A program made the position numbers and the translations under genes. Shown in pieces: positions 31,785 to 40,789 of a DNA stretch of 64,000 nt. Numbering within the stretch: position 1 is the stretch's first letter; every line of letters starts with the position of its first letter. The stretch lies in NCBI GenBank assembly GCA_035535195.1, contig DATLQK010000026.1, positions 1 to 64,000 of the forward strand, given 5' to 3'. A model generated the notes under the pieces. That model was not told the DNA's origin. It saw nothing but the letters and a program-made list of their open reading frames with translations, and searched no databases. The DNA comes from JACDAN01 sp035535195 (GTDB lineage Bacteria; Actinomycetota; Thermoleophilia; Gaiellales; Gaiellaceae).

Positions 31785-32627
31785 CTAGCGCCGCGACACC
31801 ACCACGCCGGCCAGGCAGAGCGCGCCGCCGCCGAAGGCGAGCAGCTCCGGAGCCTCGCTCAGGAACACCCAGCCGAGCAGGATCGCGATCGGGGGTACGA
31901 GGTAGGTGGTCGCGCCCATCCGGCCGGCGGTCGTGCGCGAGAGCGCGTACGCCCAGGTGGTGAAGGCGACGGCGGTGGGAAACGCGCCGAGGTACACCAT
32001 CCATGCGATCGAGCTCGGCGGCGCGTCGGCCAGCTCCTCCACGAGCCTGGGCGCGAACGGCAGGCAGACCAGCATCCCGATCACGCATGCGAGCCACGTC
32101 ACCTGCAGCGCCGAGGCTCTGGAGAGGAGCGGCTTCTGCGCGATCACGCCGCCGGCGTAGAGCGCGGCGGCGACGGCGCAGAGGACGCTGCCCCATCCGG
32201 CGGCGAGGCCGCGGTCCGTAGTCGCGAGCCCGATCACCAGCGCGCCGGTGAACGCAACGGCGCAGCCTGCGAGCAGCATGTGCGGGAACCCTTCACGGAG
32301 GAGGAGGCCGGCGAGCAGCGCGATCAGCACCGGCCCGACGTTCACGAGCATCGACGCGGTTCCAGCGTCCACGCGCCGCTCGGCCTCGTTCAGCACCAGG
32401 CCGTAAAGGCCAAACCAGAGGACGCCGCAGGCCAGTAGCAGTGGCAGCTCGCCGCGGCCCGGCCGACGGCCGCCCTGCCACAGCGCGAGCGCTCCGAGGA
32501 GCACGCTCCCGACCGTGAGGCGCCCGAGGCTCAGTGCGCCCGGTGAGAGATCCTCGCCGGCGGCCCGGATGCCGACGAACGCAGACGCCCAGAGGATGAC
32601 GGTGACGAGCGCAGCGACGAGTGCCAC
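31785..32627 (-). CDS. EamA/DMT-family permease
   Basis: 280 residues in two repeated EamA halves of five helices each, the ten-helix drug/metabolite transporter build (ILWASAFVGIRAAGEDLSP in helix 1, PPIAILLGWVFLSEAPE near the end). It probably exports a metabolite or amino acid. The GTG chosen leaves a short N-terminus before helix 1. Longer frames overlap the acetyltransferase gene and are not protein-like. It is convergent with the PAS-LuxR gene. Confidence 0.82.
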   Translation of the reverse strand: MALVAALVTVILWASAFVGIRAAGEDLSPGALSLGRLTVGSVLLGALALWQGGRRPGRGELPLLLACGVLWFGLYGLVLNEAERRVDAGTASMLVNVGPVLIALLAGLLLREGFPHMLLAGCAVAFTGALVIGLATTDRGLAAGWGSVLCAVAAALYAGGVIAQKPLLSRASALQVTWLACVIGMLVCLPFAPRLVEELADAPPSSIAWMVYLGAFPTAVAFTTWAYALSRTTAGRMGATTYLVPPIAILLGWVFLSEAPELLAFGGGALCLAGVVVSRR

Positions 32628-32667
32628 TTCGTAGAGGAACGAACGAGCGGCGGCGGCTGTGAGTTCC

Positions 32668-33876
32668 CTAGAAGATCTCCGGGCACCACGGGTAGCGGTC
32701 GGTGCGGAACAGGTCGTCCGCTCGGGCGAGCGCTCCCTCAGCGAGTTCCTCGAGCCTCCCTGCGCGCGCCAGCTGGGCGAACGTGAAGCCGCCGAGGTAC
32801 GCCGAGCCCAGCGCCGGAGCGTCGAGGCGCAGCTCCGGCGCAGCGCTGCTGCGCGCGGCGCCGTCCGGCCCGAGCTCCCAGACGCCCTGGTTCCACGCGC
32901 AGAACTCATCGGCGAGCTCGATGACGACCGGCTCGCCGGCGCCGAACGTCCGCGCGTTCATCGCCGCTTCGACGTCCACGACCCGCACCCAGAGGCCGTC
33001 GCGGTAGTTGAGCCGAAGCCTGCGCGGCTCCCGCACGAGCAGGAGCAGCTCGTGGTCGAGCGGCAGGAGGTGCGCGCGGATCGACGCCATCCAGTCGATC
33101 TCGAGCAGATAGCGCCAGATCTCCAGCGTCGCGACCGGCGAGATCCCTACCGCCTCGATCACGCTCGTGAAGCCGGTCGGGATGCCGCGGTCGGCGGAGA
33201 AATGGAGCCGGTAAAGCGCGTACGCCGCCGCCTCGCCGTCAAGCTCGAGGATCGCGCGGTTCATCTCACCGCCGCCCTCGCGGCCGGGCTCGGGATCGGC
33301 GAGGCGCCGGTTTTGCCACCACTCGGGGGTTCGCACGAACATCCCCGGATGCTGCTCTGCGGCGCGCCGCTGCAGCGGAGGGAAGGCCTCCAACGCCTCG
33401 TCGACGTCGAGGAGCCGGATGCGCCCGGCGGGCTCGAAGTCGCGCCAGAAGGCGATCCGCTCGCCCGGCAGGTCGATGGTGCCGGTGAACGAGGCGACCC
33501 CGAACCCGAAGCGGCCGTAGATCGCGTCCTGCGAGGCCCAGAGATAGGCGAGCGGCTCGCCCCGCTCGCGGACGTCGTCCAGCTGCGCCCGCATCAGCCC
33601 GCGGAGGATCCCGCGCCGACGATGCGTCGGGAGCACGCCGACGAGGGTCGTGCCTGCGGCCCGCGCGAGGCCGCCCGGAACGCCGATCTCGAACGGGAAC
33701 GCGCCCCCACTGCCGACGATCTCGCCGTCCTCGAAGGCGACGTGGATCCGGTCTGCCGGCAACATCGGACCGAAGCGCTCGGCGAACTCCGGGCCCGGCG
33801 ACCGCCCGAAGTAGTGCATGATCGGCGAGAGCACGGCCGGGAACTCCTCCGGCCGTGCCGGGCGAATCTCGATCAA
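32668..33876 (-). CDS. Eis-like GNAT acetyltransferase
   Basis: 402 residues, the size of Eis-family acetyltransferases (two GNAT-type domains plus a C-terminal SCP2-like domain). The first GNAT domain has the acetyl-CoA loop TTLVGVLPTHRRRGILRGLM (VxxxHRxxG/A type). The C-terminal part (EPVVIELADEFCAWNQGVWEL ... AYLGG) fits the sterol-carrier-like domain. Eis enzymes acetylate amines such as aminoglycosides or lysines. The TTG start overlaps the pcrA stop (TTGA), so it is coupled to the helicase. No resistance role should be assumed from sequence alone. Confidence 0.85.
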   Translation of the reverse strand: MIEIRPARPEEFPAVLSPIMHYFGRSPGPEFAERFGPMLPADRIHVAFEDGEIVGSGGAFPFEIGVPGGLARAAGTTLVGVLPTHRRRGILRGLMRAQLDDVRERGEPLAYLWASQDAIYGRFGFGVASFTGTIDLPGERIAFWRDFEPAGRIRLLDVDEALEAFPPLQRRAAEQHPGMFVRTPEWWQNRRLADPEPGREGGGEMNRAILELDGEAAAYALYRLHFSADRGIPTGFTSVIEAVGISPVATLEIWRYLLEIDWMASIRAHLLPLDHELLLLVREPRRLRLNYRDGLWVRVVDVEAAMNARTFGAGEPVVIELADEFCAWNQGVWELGPDGAARSSAAPELRLDAPALGSAYLGGFTFAQLARAGRLEELAEGALARADDLFRTDRYPWCPEIF

Positions 33877-36029
33877 CCGATGCGCTCCAACGGCGCGTAG
33901 TCGAGCACGAGCCGCCGGTCGGTGCTCTCGCCGCTGAAACGAACGGAGACGACGCCGCCGGGCTCGATCGCCGTCACCACGCCCTCCCCGAGCGTCCCGT
34001 GTCGCACCGAGTCGCCGGTCGAAAGCTCCGGCGTCTCGCCGCGCGGCTGGATCCGCGCGGTCGGCGACCCGTACCCCGACCACGACGTCGGCCGGAGCCG
34101 CTCGCGGTGGAGCTCGTCCTGCGGCAGCTCGTCGAGGAAGCGGGACGGCAGGTTGTAGTTCCGGTTGCCGTAGAGGGCGCGCGCCGAGGCGTGGGTCAGC
34201 GTCAGCCGCTCCCGCGCCCGGGTCATCCCGACGTAGGCGAGCCGGCGCTCCTCCTCCAGCGAGTTCTCCTCGATCGAGCGGGAGTGCGGGAAGACACCCT
34301 CTTCCATTCCGATCATGAACACGGCCTGGAACTCGAGGCCCTTGGCGTTGTGGAGCGTCATCAGCGTGACGAGGCTCTGCTGCTCGCGCAGGGAGTCCTG
34401 GTCGGAGAAGAGCGAGATCTCCTGAAGGAACGTCGAGAGGTTCGGCTCCGGGGCCGTCGCCTGGTACTCCTGCGCGACGCCGACGAGCTCCTGGAGGTTC
34501 TCGACCCGCCCCTGCGCTTCGATCGTCCGTTCCGCCTCGAGGGCGCCGAGGTAGCCGCTGCGCTCGAGCGTCCGCTCGAGCAGCTCATCCACCTGCAGCT
34601 CGAGCGCCCCGGCCTGAAGTGACTGGAGCAGCGTGCGAAGCGACGAGACCGCACGTGCCTGCGCCGGCCCGAGGCCCGCCTCCTCCGGGAACTCGAGCGC
34701 CTCCCACAGGGACAGCCCGTGCCCGTCGGCGTAGGTCTGGAGGCGCGCGAGCGACGCGTCGCCGATCCCTCGCCGCGGCCGGTTCGCGATCCGCTGCAGG
34801 CTGACCGAGTCGAACGGGTTGTCGATCACTTGCAGATACGCGATCGCGTCCTTGACTTCCGCGCGCTCGTAGAACCGCGGGCCGCCGATCACCTGGTACG
34901 GGATCTCGTTGCGCACGAGGATGTCCTCAAGCACCCGTGACTGCGCGTTCGTCCGGTAGAAGACCGCGATCTCGCTGCCGTTCACCCCCTCGTCGACGAG
35001 CCGCCCGATCTCCGAGGCGACGAACCGCGCCTCGGAGTGCTCGTCCTCGACCTCCAGCACGCGAACCGGCTCGCCCTCACCGAGGTCGGACCAGAGGTTC
35101 TTGGGCTTGCGCTCGCTGTTGTGGGAGATGACCGCGTTGGCGGCGCGGAGGATCGTGTTCGTCGAGCGGTAGTTCTGCTCGAGCGGGACGATCGTCGCCT
35201 CGCCGAAGTCGCGCTCGAACTCGAGGATGTTGCGAATGTCGGCGCCGCGGAACGCATAGATCGACTGGTCCGGGTCGCCGACGACCATCACGTTCCGGTG
35301 CTTCTCGGCCAGGAGCTGCAGCAGCCGGTACTGCGCGTGGTTCGTGTCCTGGTACTCGTCCACGAGGACGTACCGGAACGCCTTCTGCCAGCGCTCCTTG
35401 GCCTCCGGGAAGCGCTCGAGCACCTCGACCGTCAGCATCAGGAGGTCGTCGAAGTCGACGGCGTTCGCGCCGAAGAGCCGGCGCTGGTACAGGTCGTAGA
35501 CGTCGGCCACGGTCTGGTCGTAGAAGGACTCGACGCGGTCGCGGTACTCGGCCGGACTGACCAGCTGGTTCTTGGCCGCGGAGATGTGCTCGTGGATGCC
35601 CTTGGCGGGGAAGCGCTTCGGGTCGCGCTCGAGCTCCTCGAGGCTCTGCTTCACGACACGGACCTGGTCGGCGGAGTCGTAGATCGTGAAGTTCGTCTTG
35701 TAGCCCAGTCTCGGCGCCTCCCGGCGCAGAATGCGACCGCAGGCGGCGTGGAAGGTGAGGATCCAGATGCGGCGCGCCACCTCCGGAAGCAGGTCCTCGA
35801 GCCGGGTCCGCATCTCGCCGGCGGCCTTGTTGGTGAACGTGATCGCCAGCACCTCGTTCGGCTGGATGCCGATCGCGGAGATCAGGTGGGCCACGCGATG
35901 CGTGAGCACGCGGGTCTTCCCGGAGCCGGCTCCAGCCACCACGAGCAGCGGCCCTTCGGTGTGCTCGACCGCCGTACGTTGAGCGGGATTCAGGTCGGCA
36001 AGGTAGGTCTCCGGCGAGGCGACGGCCAT
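33873..36029 (-). CDS. pcrA: ATP-dependent DNA helicase PcrA/UvrD
   Basis: 718 residues. Superfamily 1A helicase with motifs in order: Walker A AGAGSGKT (32-39), Walker B VDEYQDTN, QNYRS (motif IV region), MTLHNAKGLEF (motif V) and LAYVGMTRARERL (motif VI). The C-terminal Tudor-like stretch DSVRHGTLGEGVVTAIEPGG, which contacts RNA polymerase in PcrA, is also present. It unwinds 3'-5' in nucleotide excision and transcription-coupled repair. The ATG at MAVASPETYLADLNPAQ is chosen by family length. It precedes the Eis-like gene. Confidence 0.93.
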   Translation of the reverse strand: MAVASPETYLADLNPAQRTAVEHTEGPLLVVAGAGSGKTRVLTHRVAHLISAIGIQPNEVLAITFTNKAAGEMRTRLEDLLPEVARRIWILTFHAACGRILRREAPRLGYKTNFTIYDSADQVRVVKQSLEELERDPKRFPAKGIHEHISAAKNQLVSPAEYRDRVESFYDQTVADVYDLYQRRLFGANAVDFDDLLMLTVEVLERFPEAKERWQKAFRYVLVDEYQDTNHAQYRLLQLLAEKHRNVMVVGDPDQSIYAFRGADIRNILEFERDFGEATIVPLEQNYRSTNTILRAANAVISHNSERKPKNLWSDLGEGEPVRVLEVEDEHSEARFVASEIGRLVDEGVNGSEIAVFYRTNAQSRVLEDILVRNEIPYQVIGGPRFYERAEVKDAIAYLQVIDNPFDSVSLQRIANRPRRGIGDASLARLQTYADGHGLSLWEALEFPEEAGLGPAQARAVSSLRTLLQSLQAGALELQVDELLERTLERSGYLGALEAERTIEAQGRVENLQELVGVAQEYQATAPEPNLSTFLQEISLFSDQDSLREQQSLVTLMTLHNAKGLEFQAVFMIGMEEGVFPHSRSIEENSLEEERRLAYVGMTRARERLTLTHASARALYGNRNYNLPSRFLDELPQDELHRERLRPTSWSGYGSPTARIQPRGETPELSTGDSVRHGTLGEGVVTAIEPGGVVSVRFSGESTDRRLVLDYAPLERIG

Positions 36030-36049
36030 GCCGCCGATGCTAGCGCCGG

Positions 36050-36865
36050 TTAGTTCCGCAGCGCGAGCGGCCTTCCGAGCCAGGCGAAGCAGAGCAGAAT
36101 CGCGCCGAACTCGAGCCCCGCGATCACGAACCCGTCGACGACCAGCGCGACCAGCGCCGCGGCGATCGCGACGCCCCCGGCGAAGAACCACGGCCGCAAG
36201 CGGAGCCGTTGGAGCCGAAGGTCGTCGAACACGTCCTCCGCGTGACCGGCCGACGGCGCCTGGGGACTCGAGGTTGCAGCGAGCGAGGGGACGGCGAGGC
36301 ACAGCGGCGCCGCCGCGACGACGCCGAAGAGCGCAGCCGATGCCAGGTATCCGAACTCATAGCCCCACACGAGCATCGAGACGGCGGTGAGGCCGCCCGC
36401 GGCGAGCGCAACCGCCGCCCGCCGTCCGAGGACGTCGAGCTCCTCGCAAGAAAGCGCGTCGCACCCGCGGCGTCGCACCGCGCGGAGCAGAGCGAGCCCG
36501 CCTGAGACGAACGCCACCTGTGGGAACAGGAGCAGGCCGAGCGTCGCGACCAGCCCGACGACGGCGTGCTTGCCCGCAAGGACGTCGTTCGGCGCGCGAT
36601 CGTCGGCGTAGACGATGAGCGCCAGGTATCCGAACGCTGTCACGGCGAGCGCGAGAAACGCCCCGTACGTGGAACGAATCGTCCGCGTCGTCGCGAGCTG
36701 CACCGCAATCTCGCGCGCGATCCGCTCGCTCGGGCCAAAACGCTCGACGTCGTGGGACTCGAGGAGGTGGTCGCGCACCTCCGCGAGGACGCGGTCGGCC
36801 GCAGCGCCGCGAACGCCCCGCTCGCCCAGGTCTCGCCGAAGCTGACTGAGGTACTCGTCGATCAC
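36050..36865 (-). CDS. HAAS-like membrane protein paired with PadR
   Basis: 271 residues. The N-terminus (VIDEYLSQLRRDLGERGVRG ... LAEVRDHLLES) resembles the HAAS/DUF1700-type cytoplasmic helical domain that accompanies PadR regulators; about six membrane helices follow. The GTG start overlaps the padR stop as GTGA, the usual PadR-partner arrangement. Such pairs are thought to sense envelope stress, with the partner acting on PadR, but this is not proven for this protein. Confidence 0.7.
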   Translation of the reverse strand: MIDEYLSQLRRDLGERGVRGAAADRVLAEVRDHLLESHDVERFGPSERIAREIAVQLATTRTIRSTYGAFLALAVTAFGYLALIVYADDRAPNDVLAGKHAVVGLVATLGLLLFPQVAFVSGGLALLRAVRRRGCDALSCEELDVLGRRAAVALAAGGLTAVSMLVWGYEFGYLASAALFGVVAAAPLCLAVPSLAATSSPQAPSAGHAEDVFDDLRLQRLRLRPWFFAGGVAIAAALVALVVDGFVIAGLEFGAILLCFAWLGRPLALRN

Positions 36866-37176
36866 GCCGTCACCGCCTGCACCGCGCTCGAGAATGCCTG
36901 CCACTCCTTGCGCTCGCGCTCCAGTCGGGCACGCCCGCGCCGCGTCAGGCGGTAGACCCGCCGGCGCCGGCCGCCGACCGTCGTCCAGGAGCTGGCGAGA
37001 AGCCCTGCGCCTTCGAGCCGGTAGAGGGCCGGGTAGACCGTTCCCTCCGCCAGGTCGAGCGCGCCATCGCTCGCCTCGCGGATCGCCTCGACGACCGCGT
37101 AGCCGTGCAGCGGCTCCTTCGCGATCGCCGACAGGAGCAGGAGATCCAAATGTCCTTTCAATACCTCGGAACGCAA
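36862..37176 (-). CDS. PadR-family transcriptional regulator
   Basis: About 104 residues: winged helix with GHLDLLLLSAIAKEPLHGYA, AEGTVYPALYRLEGAGLL and YRLTRRGRARLERE, the classic PadR order, then a short C-terminal helix for dimerisation. The start is uncertain: TTG at 37176 or TTG at 37161, neither with good spacing to a ribosome-binding site. An inverted repeat at 37179-37196 directly before it is a likely self-operator. It is coupled to the membrane protein downstream. Confidence 0.83.
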   Translation of the reverse strand: MRSEVLKGHLDLLLLSAIAKEPLHGYAVVEAIREASDGALDLAEGTVYPALYRLEGAGLLASSWTTVGGRRRRVYRLTRRGRARLERERKEWQAFSSAVQAVTA

Positions 37177-37178
37177 AG

Positions 37179-37196
37179 TATGCGGAACATAGCATA
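37179..37196. promoter_or_regulatory. candidate PadR operator
   Basis: TATGC, eight bases, GCATA: an inverted repeat of the spacing known for PadR sites, immediately upstream of padR. It lies in the 111-base gap to the divergent AlkZ-like gene. Confidence 0.45.
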
Positions 37197-37287
37197 GGCT
37201 TCCCCGATCGGCTACTCGCACGCCACGGCGCTCGTCGACCTGCAGGAGCGGCGGGCATATGAGCTGCGACTGACGCCGGATCGGGCG

Positions 37288-38013
37288 GTGGACACGCTCG
37301 ACGAGGCGGAGGGGTTCCTGCAGGACCGCGGTCTGCTGACTCGGACCTCGGACTCCGCACTGCCGAGCCTCTACGAGGCATTCCACGAGGATCCGTACAA
37401 GCCGGGCGTCGGCGGGTTCGGCGAGTGGCCGGCGACGAAGTGGCCGTGGTTCGGGGAGCTGGCGGAGCGAGACGGCGTGTACGCGCTGAAGATCCACCGC
37501 GGGAAGCACATGCTGCTGACCGAGGGGGTCGCGCGGCTCGCGGACCCGATCCTGCGGAGCGAGATCGAGCGGATGCGGGCGGCGGCTGACGACTGGGCGC
37601 GCCTCCTCGACCATCTGGCCGCCGCGGGCCCGTCGCAGCTCGAGGACCTGCGCGTCGAGCTGGCGCTGCGTCCGAAGGAGCTGAAGGACCTGCGGTACCC
37701 ACTCGAGCTCTGCGGGGCCGTCGTCAGCCGCTCACTCGCGGTGTCCGCCGGCCGCGGTGACGCCCACACCCATTCGAGCGAGCTCGCACGCTGGGATCAG
37801 GTTTTCCCCGAGCCTTCGGGTGAAGGCGGCCTCGAGGACCTCGTGGTCGCAGGCGTGCGCGCGGCGGTCGTGGCGCCCGAACGGGAGCTTCCTCGCTGGT
37901 TCAGTTGGCGCTTCCTCTGGCGGAAGGGCCTGGTCGACGAGCTCGTCCGGGAGGGCCGCCTCTGGCGCCCGGAGCCAGGCTGGATCAGTGCAGCGGAAAC
38001 GGCCTCCGGCTGA
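37288..38013 (+). CDS. AlkZ-related protein
   Basis: 241 residues. Segments such as RGLLTRTSDSALPSLYEAFH, GEWPATKWPWFGELAERDGV and SQLEDLRVELALRPKELKDL recall a set of actinobacterial proteins labelled AlkZ-related, distant from the winged-helix AlkZ/YcaQ DNA glycosylases that unhook interstrand cross-links. The QxQ catalytic motif of AlkZ is not seen, so glycosylase activity should not be assumed. The frame is protein-like for about 25 codons upstream of the GTG without a standard start. It is convergent with the toroid gene (29-base overlap). Confidence 0.5.
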   Translation: MDTLDEAEGFLQDRGLLTRTSDSALPSLYEAFHEDPYKPGVGGFGEWPATKWPWFGELAERDGVYALKIHRGKHMLLTEGVARLADPILRSEIERMRAAADDWARLLDHLAAAGPSQLEDLRVELALRPKELKDLRYPLELCGAVVSRSLAVSAGRGDAHTHSSELARWDQVFPEPSGEGGLEDLVVAGVRAAVVAPERELPRWFSWRFLWRKGLVDELVREGRLWRPEPGWISAAETASG

Positions 38014-38776
38014 GCGCGGGCAGCACCTGGGCCGTGACGATCGCCGGCGTCACCGCGTAGCGGCGCGAGTAGCGGTAGCTGCCGTCGGCCTGCCGCATCG
38101 ACGCGATGAAGCGAAAGGCGCCCGCGCGAGGCCGTGCCCCTCCGGCGAGGTAGGCCTGGATCGCCCACGCCGTCGACTGCGTGTCGGGCTCTCGGCCCAG
38201 GACGAGCCTCACGCCGCCATTCGGCGCCGTGAGCCGGCGGATGTAGGCGAGGCCTCGGCGAATGGGCCGCCCGCGTACTCCGGCTTTACGCAGGGCCTGG
38301 ATCACCGCGGCAGTGTCGTTCGTGTCCGGCGCGCCTCTCGGTAGCCACGACCAGCCGCCCGAGCGGTGCTGAGCGCGGAGCAGGTACCGGACGGGAGCGC
38401 GCCCGGGCCGCGCCAGCGCCAGGATGCCCCAGGCAGTGGAGTTGTTCAGGGAGCCGATGCGGCCGTCGGGGCGACGCTGACGTTCGAGGCGCTCGACGAA
38501 CGCCGAGGGGTCTCCGCCCGCCGCGCGGAGCGCGAGGACGCGGAGCGCGAGGTCGGTCGTGTCCGCAACCGGCGCGTCCTGGAGATACGTCACCGGCGAG
38601 CGGCCCGGCTCCCTCCCGGCGGCCTTCAGCCCGAGCACGGCCCACGCCGTCAGCGCCGGGTCGGTGCGGCCCCCCGGCTCCGCGAACCCGCCGTCCGCCT
38701 GCTGGCGCGCCGCGACGTAGTCCGCAGGGGCGGCCAGGACGACGACCGCAGCCAGCGCTGCGAGCTTCAGCCCCAT
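37985..38776 (-). CDS. secreted alpha/alpha-toroid (transcobalamin alpha-domain-like) protein
   Basis: 263 residues. A signal peptide (MGLKLAALAAVVVLAAPADY) is followed by five to six helix-pair repeats with the prenyltransferase/squalene-cyclase QxxDGxxG-type motif (QQADGGFAEPG, RRPDGRIGS, QHRSGGWSW, PNGGVRLV, QADGSYRYS). This toroid also forms the N-terminal domain of intrinsic factor and transcobalamin. It is the last gene of the B12-riboswitch operon and overlaps the S-component gene by ten bases. The company of DUF4430 proteins and an ECF transporter points to extracellular corrinoid capture. A terpene-cyclase role is unlikely, since no DxDD motif is present and it is exported. Confidence 0.8.
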   Translation of the reverse strand: MGLKLAALAAVVVLAAPADYVAARQQADGGFAEPGGRTDPALTAWAVLGLKAAGREPGRSPVTYLQDAPVADTTDLALRVLALRAAGGDPSAFVERLERQRRPDGRIGSLNNSTAWGILALARPGRAPVRYLLRAQHRSGGWSWLPRGAPDTNDTAAVIQALRKAGVRGRPIRRGLAYIRRLTAPNGGVRLVLGREPDTQSTAWAIQAYLAGGARPRAGAFRFIASMRQADGSYRYSRRYAVTPAIVTAQVLPALSRRPFPLH

Positions 38777-39441
38777 GCGACCTCGACGCGCAGGCGGCGT
38801 CCGTAACGCTCGAGCAGCCGGCGTAGCTCGGGCCCGATCGCCAGCGCGAAGACCACGTTCCCGGCCGCGTGCGCGGCGCTGAACCACACGCCGCGGGCGT
38901 AGAGCGCCGCAAACGCTTCCCAGGTGTGGGGCCAGAAGCTGTACCAGTTCCACACGTCCATGAGGCTCGAGAAGGCGAAGCCGAGGAGGCAGCAGAGCGC
39001 GGCGAACGCCCAGCGGTTGCGGATCAGGTTCGCCGCCAACGCGCCTATGACACCGCAGCCTCCCCACGCCAGCATCTGCCACGGCGTCCAGATGCCCTGC
39101 CCGAGGTAGAAGTTCGAGACCAGCGCCGCGATCGCGCCGACCGCGAACCCGACGCGGGCGCCGAGTGCCGCTCCCGCGGCGACGACCATCACCGTCACCG
39201 GCTGGACGCCGGGCACTGCCGCGAACAGCACCCGGCCCGCCGCGGCCGTTCCGCCCAGCACCGCGACGAGCGCGACCTCCTTCGACGACCCCGGCCCCGA
39301 CTCGAGCCAGGCGAAGCCGGCGGCGACGACCGAGAGGGCGACGAGCAAGAGCGGCAGGGCGGCATCGCGCGGCTCGAGAGCCGCCCAGGCGGCGGCCGCG
39401 AACGAGGCGGCGGCGAGGGGGACGAGAATCCGTCTAGGCAA
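38767..39441 (-). CDS. ECF transporter S component, probably cobalamin (CbrT-like)
   Basis: 224 residues with about seven to eight membrane helices. The central segment PGVQPVTVMVVAAGAALGAR, followed by VGAIAALVSNFYLGQGIWTP and WQMLAWGGCGVIGAL, resembles CbrT-type S components, in which the S subunit alone binds vitamin. The start overlaps the ATPase gene by eight bases. The B12 riboswitch ahead of the operon argues that the substrate is cobalamin or a corrinoid precursor. Substrate assignment is by context; the S-component family call is from the membrane pattern. Confidence 0.78.
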   Translation of the reverse strand: MPRRILVPLAAASFAAAAWAALEPRDAALPLLLVALSVVAAGFAWLESGPGSSKEVALVAVLGGTAAAGRVLFAAVPGVQPVTVMVVAAGAALGARVGFAVGAIAALVSNFYLGQGIWTPWQMLAWGGCGVIGALAANLIRNRWAFAALCCLLGFAFSSLMDVWNWYSFWPHTWEAFAALYARGVWFSAAHAAGNVVFALAIGPELRRLLERYGRRLRVEVAWG

Positions 39442-40789
39442 AGGCGAGCTCCCGGTGCGTCGCGAGCTCGACCGTTCGATCCGCCACGTCGGCGGCGAAC
39501 ACCGGGTCGTGCGTTACGACCAGGGTGGCCTGGCGGTCTCTTCCGGCTGTGAGCAGCCCGGCGAGCTTGGCCTTCCGTTCCGGATCGACGCCCCGCGTCG
39601 GCTCGTCGAGGATCAGCACGTCGGGCTCGATCACGAGCACGGCGGCGAGGGCGAGCCGCTCGCGCTCGCCGCTCGACAGGTCGCGCGGATGGCGCCCCTC
39701 GAGGCCCGCGAGGCCGACGGCGGCCAGCATCCGGCGGGCGCGAGCGAGGTCGCCGTCCACGCCGAGCGCGACTTCCTCGTCGGCGCGCTCGCAGACGAGG
39801 TAGCGGCCGGGGTCCTGTGACAGGTAGCCGGTCCGCCCTCGGATCGTCGCTCTCCCCGATCGAGGCTCGAGCAACCCGGCCGCAAGCTTCGCCAAGGTCG
39901 TCTTGCCGGACCCGTTCGGCCCGACGAGGGCCACGACCTCCCCCCGGCGAAGCTCGAGCTCCGCGGGCCCGACGCCGTGCCGGTCGCCGTACGCGTAGGT
40001 GGCGCCATCCAGGGCGACGGCCGGCGGCCCGCCCGATCCGGACCGGTCTGAGTTTGTAACAACTTGTAACTTGTGCAAGTAGAGCGGCCGGTGCTCCGCC
40101 AGCCATTCGAGCGCTTCCTCCCGCGGCGCGTCGAGCGCGACGCGGCCGCCGTCAACGAAGAGCACGCGGTCGCAACGCTCGAGCACGGGCCCAGGTCGCT
40201 GTTCCGAGATCACGACTGCCCGCCCCTCGCAGGCCGCATCGAGAATCGGACCGACCGCGTCCGGGTCGAGCTGCGAGGTCGGCTCGTCGAGGAGCAACAG
40301 CTCCGGCTCGAGCGCGAGCGCCGAGGCGAGGCAGACGCGCTGCAGCTCTCCACCCGAGAGCTCCTGCGCGCGCCGCCCGGCCAGGCCGCGCGAGCGGACG
40401 AGGTCGAGCGCCGCGAGCGCCCTGCCCTGGATCTCGGCCGGCGGCACTCCGATGTTCTCGAGGCCGAACTCGACCTCGGCGGCAACCCCGGTGAGCACGA
40501 CCTGGTCCTCCGGGTCCTGGAAGACGCTGGCGACGCGGCCGGCGAGGTCGGCCGGGCGATGGCGCCGTGTGTCGAGCCCGCTGACCTCCACCTTCCCCCT
40601 GAACGAGCCGCCGTGGAAGTGCGGGACGAGCCCGGCCAGCGCGCGCAGCAGCGTCGACTTCCCGCCGCCGGACGGGCCGAGCACGCCGACGAGCTCGCCT
40701 GGCTCGACCGTCAGCGAGACATCCTCGAGCGCGGGCCGGGACGCGCCCGGGTACGCGTACGTGAGCCGCTCGATTCGCGCTAGAGCCAC
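39434..40789 (-). CDS. fused double ECF ATPase (EcfA1-A2)
   Basis: 451 residues containing two complete ABC ATPase domains in one chain. Domain 1 (1-225): Walker A GPSGGGKST, signature LSGGELQRV, Walker B ELLLLDEPTS. Domain 2 (about 250-451): Walker A GPNGSGKTT, signature LSSGERERLALA, Walker B VLILDEPTRGVDPE. The linker around 228-248 is flexible (NSDRSGSGG). In most bacteria the ECF ATPases are two proteins; this fusion would give the heterodimer from one gene. It powers vitamin uptake with EcfT and the S component. The start overlaps the ecfT end by ten bases. Confidence 0.92.
   Translation of the reverse strand: MALARIERLTYAYPGASRPALEDVSLTVEPGELVGVLGPSGGGKSTLLRALAGLVPHFHGGSFRGKVEVSGLDTRRHRPADLAGRVASVFQDPEDQVVLTGVAAEVEFGLENIGVPPAEIQGRALAALDLVRSRGLAGRRAQELSGGELQRVCLASALALEPELLLLDEPTSQLDPDAVGPILDAACEGRAVVISEQRPGPVLERCDRVLFVDGGRVALDAPREEALEWLAEHRPLYLHKLQVVTNSDRSGSGGPPAVALDGATYAYGDRHGVGPAELELRRGEVVALVGPNGSGKTTLAKLAAGLLEPRSGRATIRGRTGYLSQDPGRYLVCERADEEVALGVDGDLARARRMLAAVGLAGLEGRHPRDLSSGERERLALAAVLVIEPDVLILDEPTRGVDPERKAKLAGLLTAGRDRQATLVVTHDPVFAADVADRTVELATHRELAFA

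Noticed and set aside
32668..33876. Eis-like gene as an aminoglycoside-resistance determinant
   Set aside because: Family membership does not show the substrate; genomic context (pcrA) gives no support.
37985..38776. Toroid protein as a terpene/squalene cyclase
   Set aside because: It is exported, lacks a DxDD-type motif and sits in a B12-riboswitch operon.
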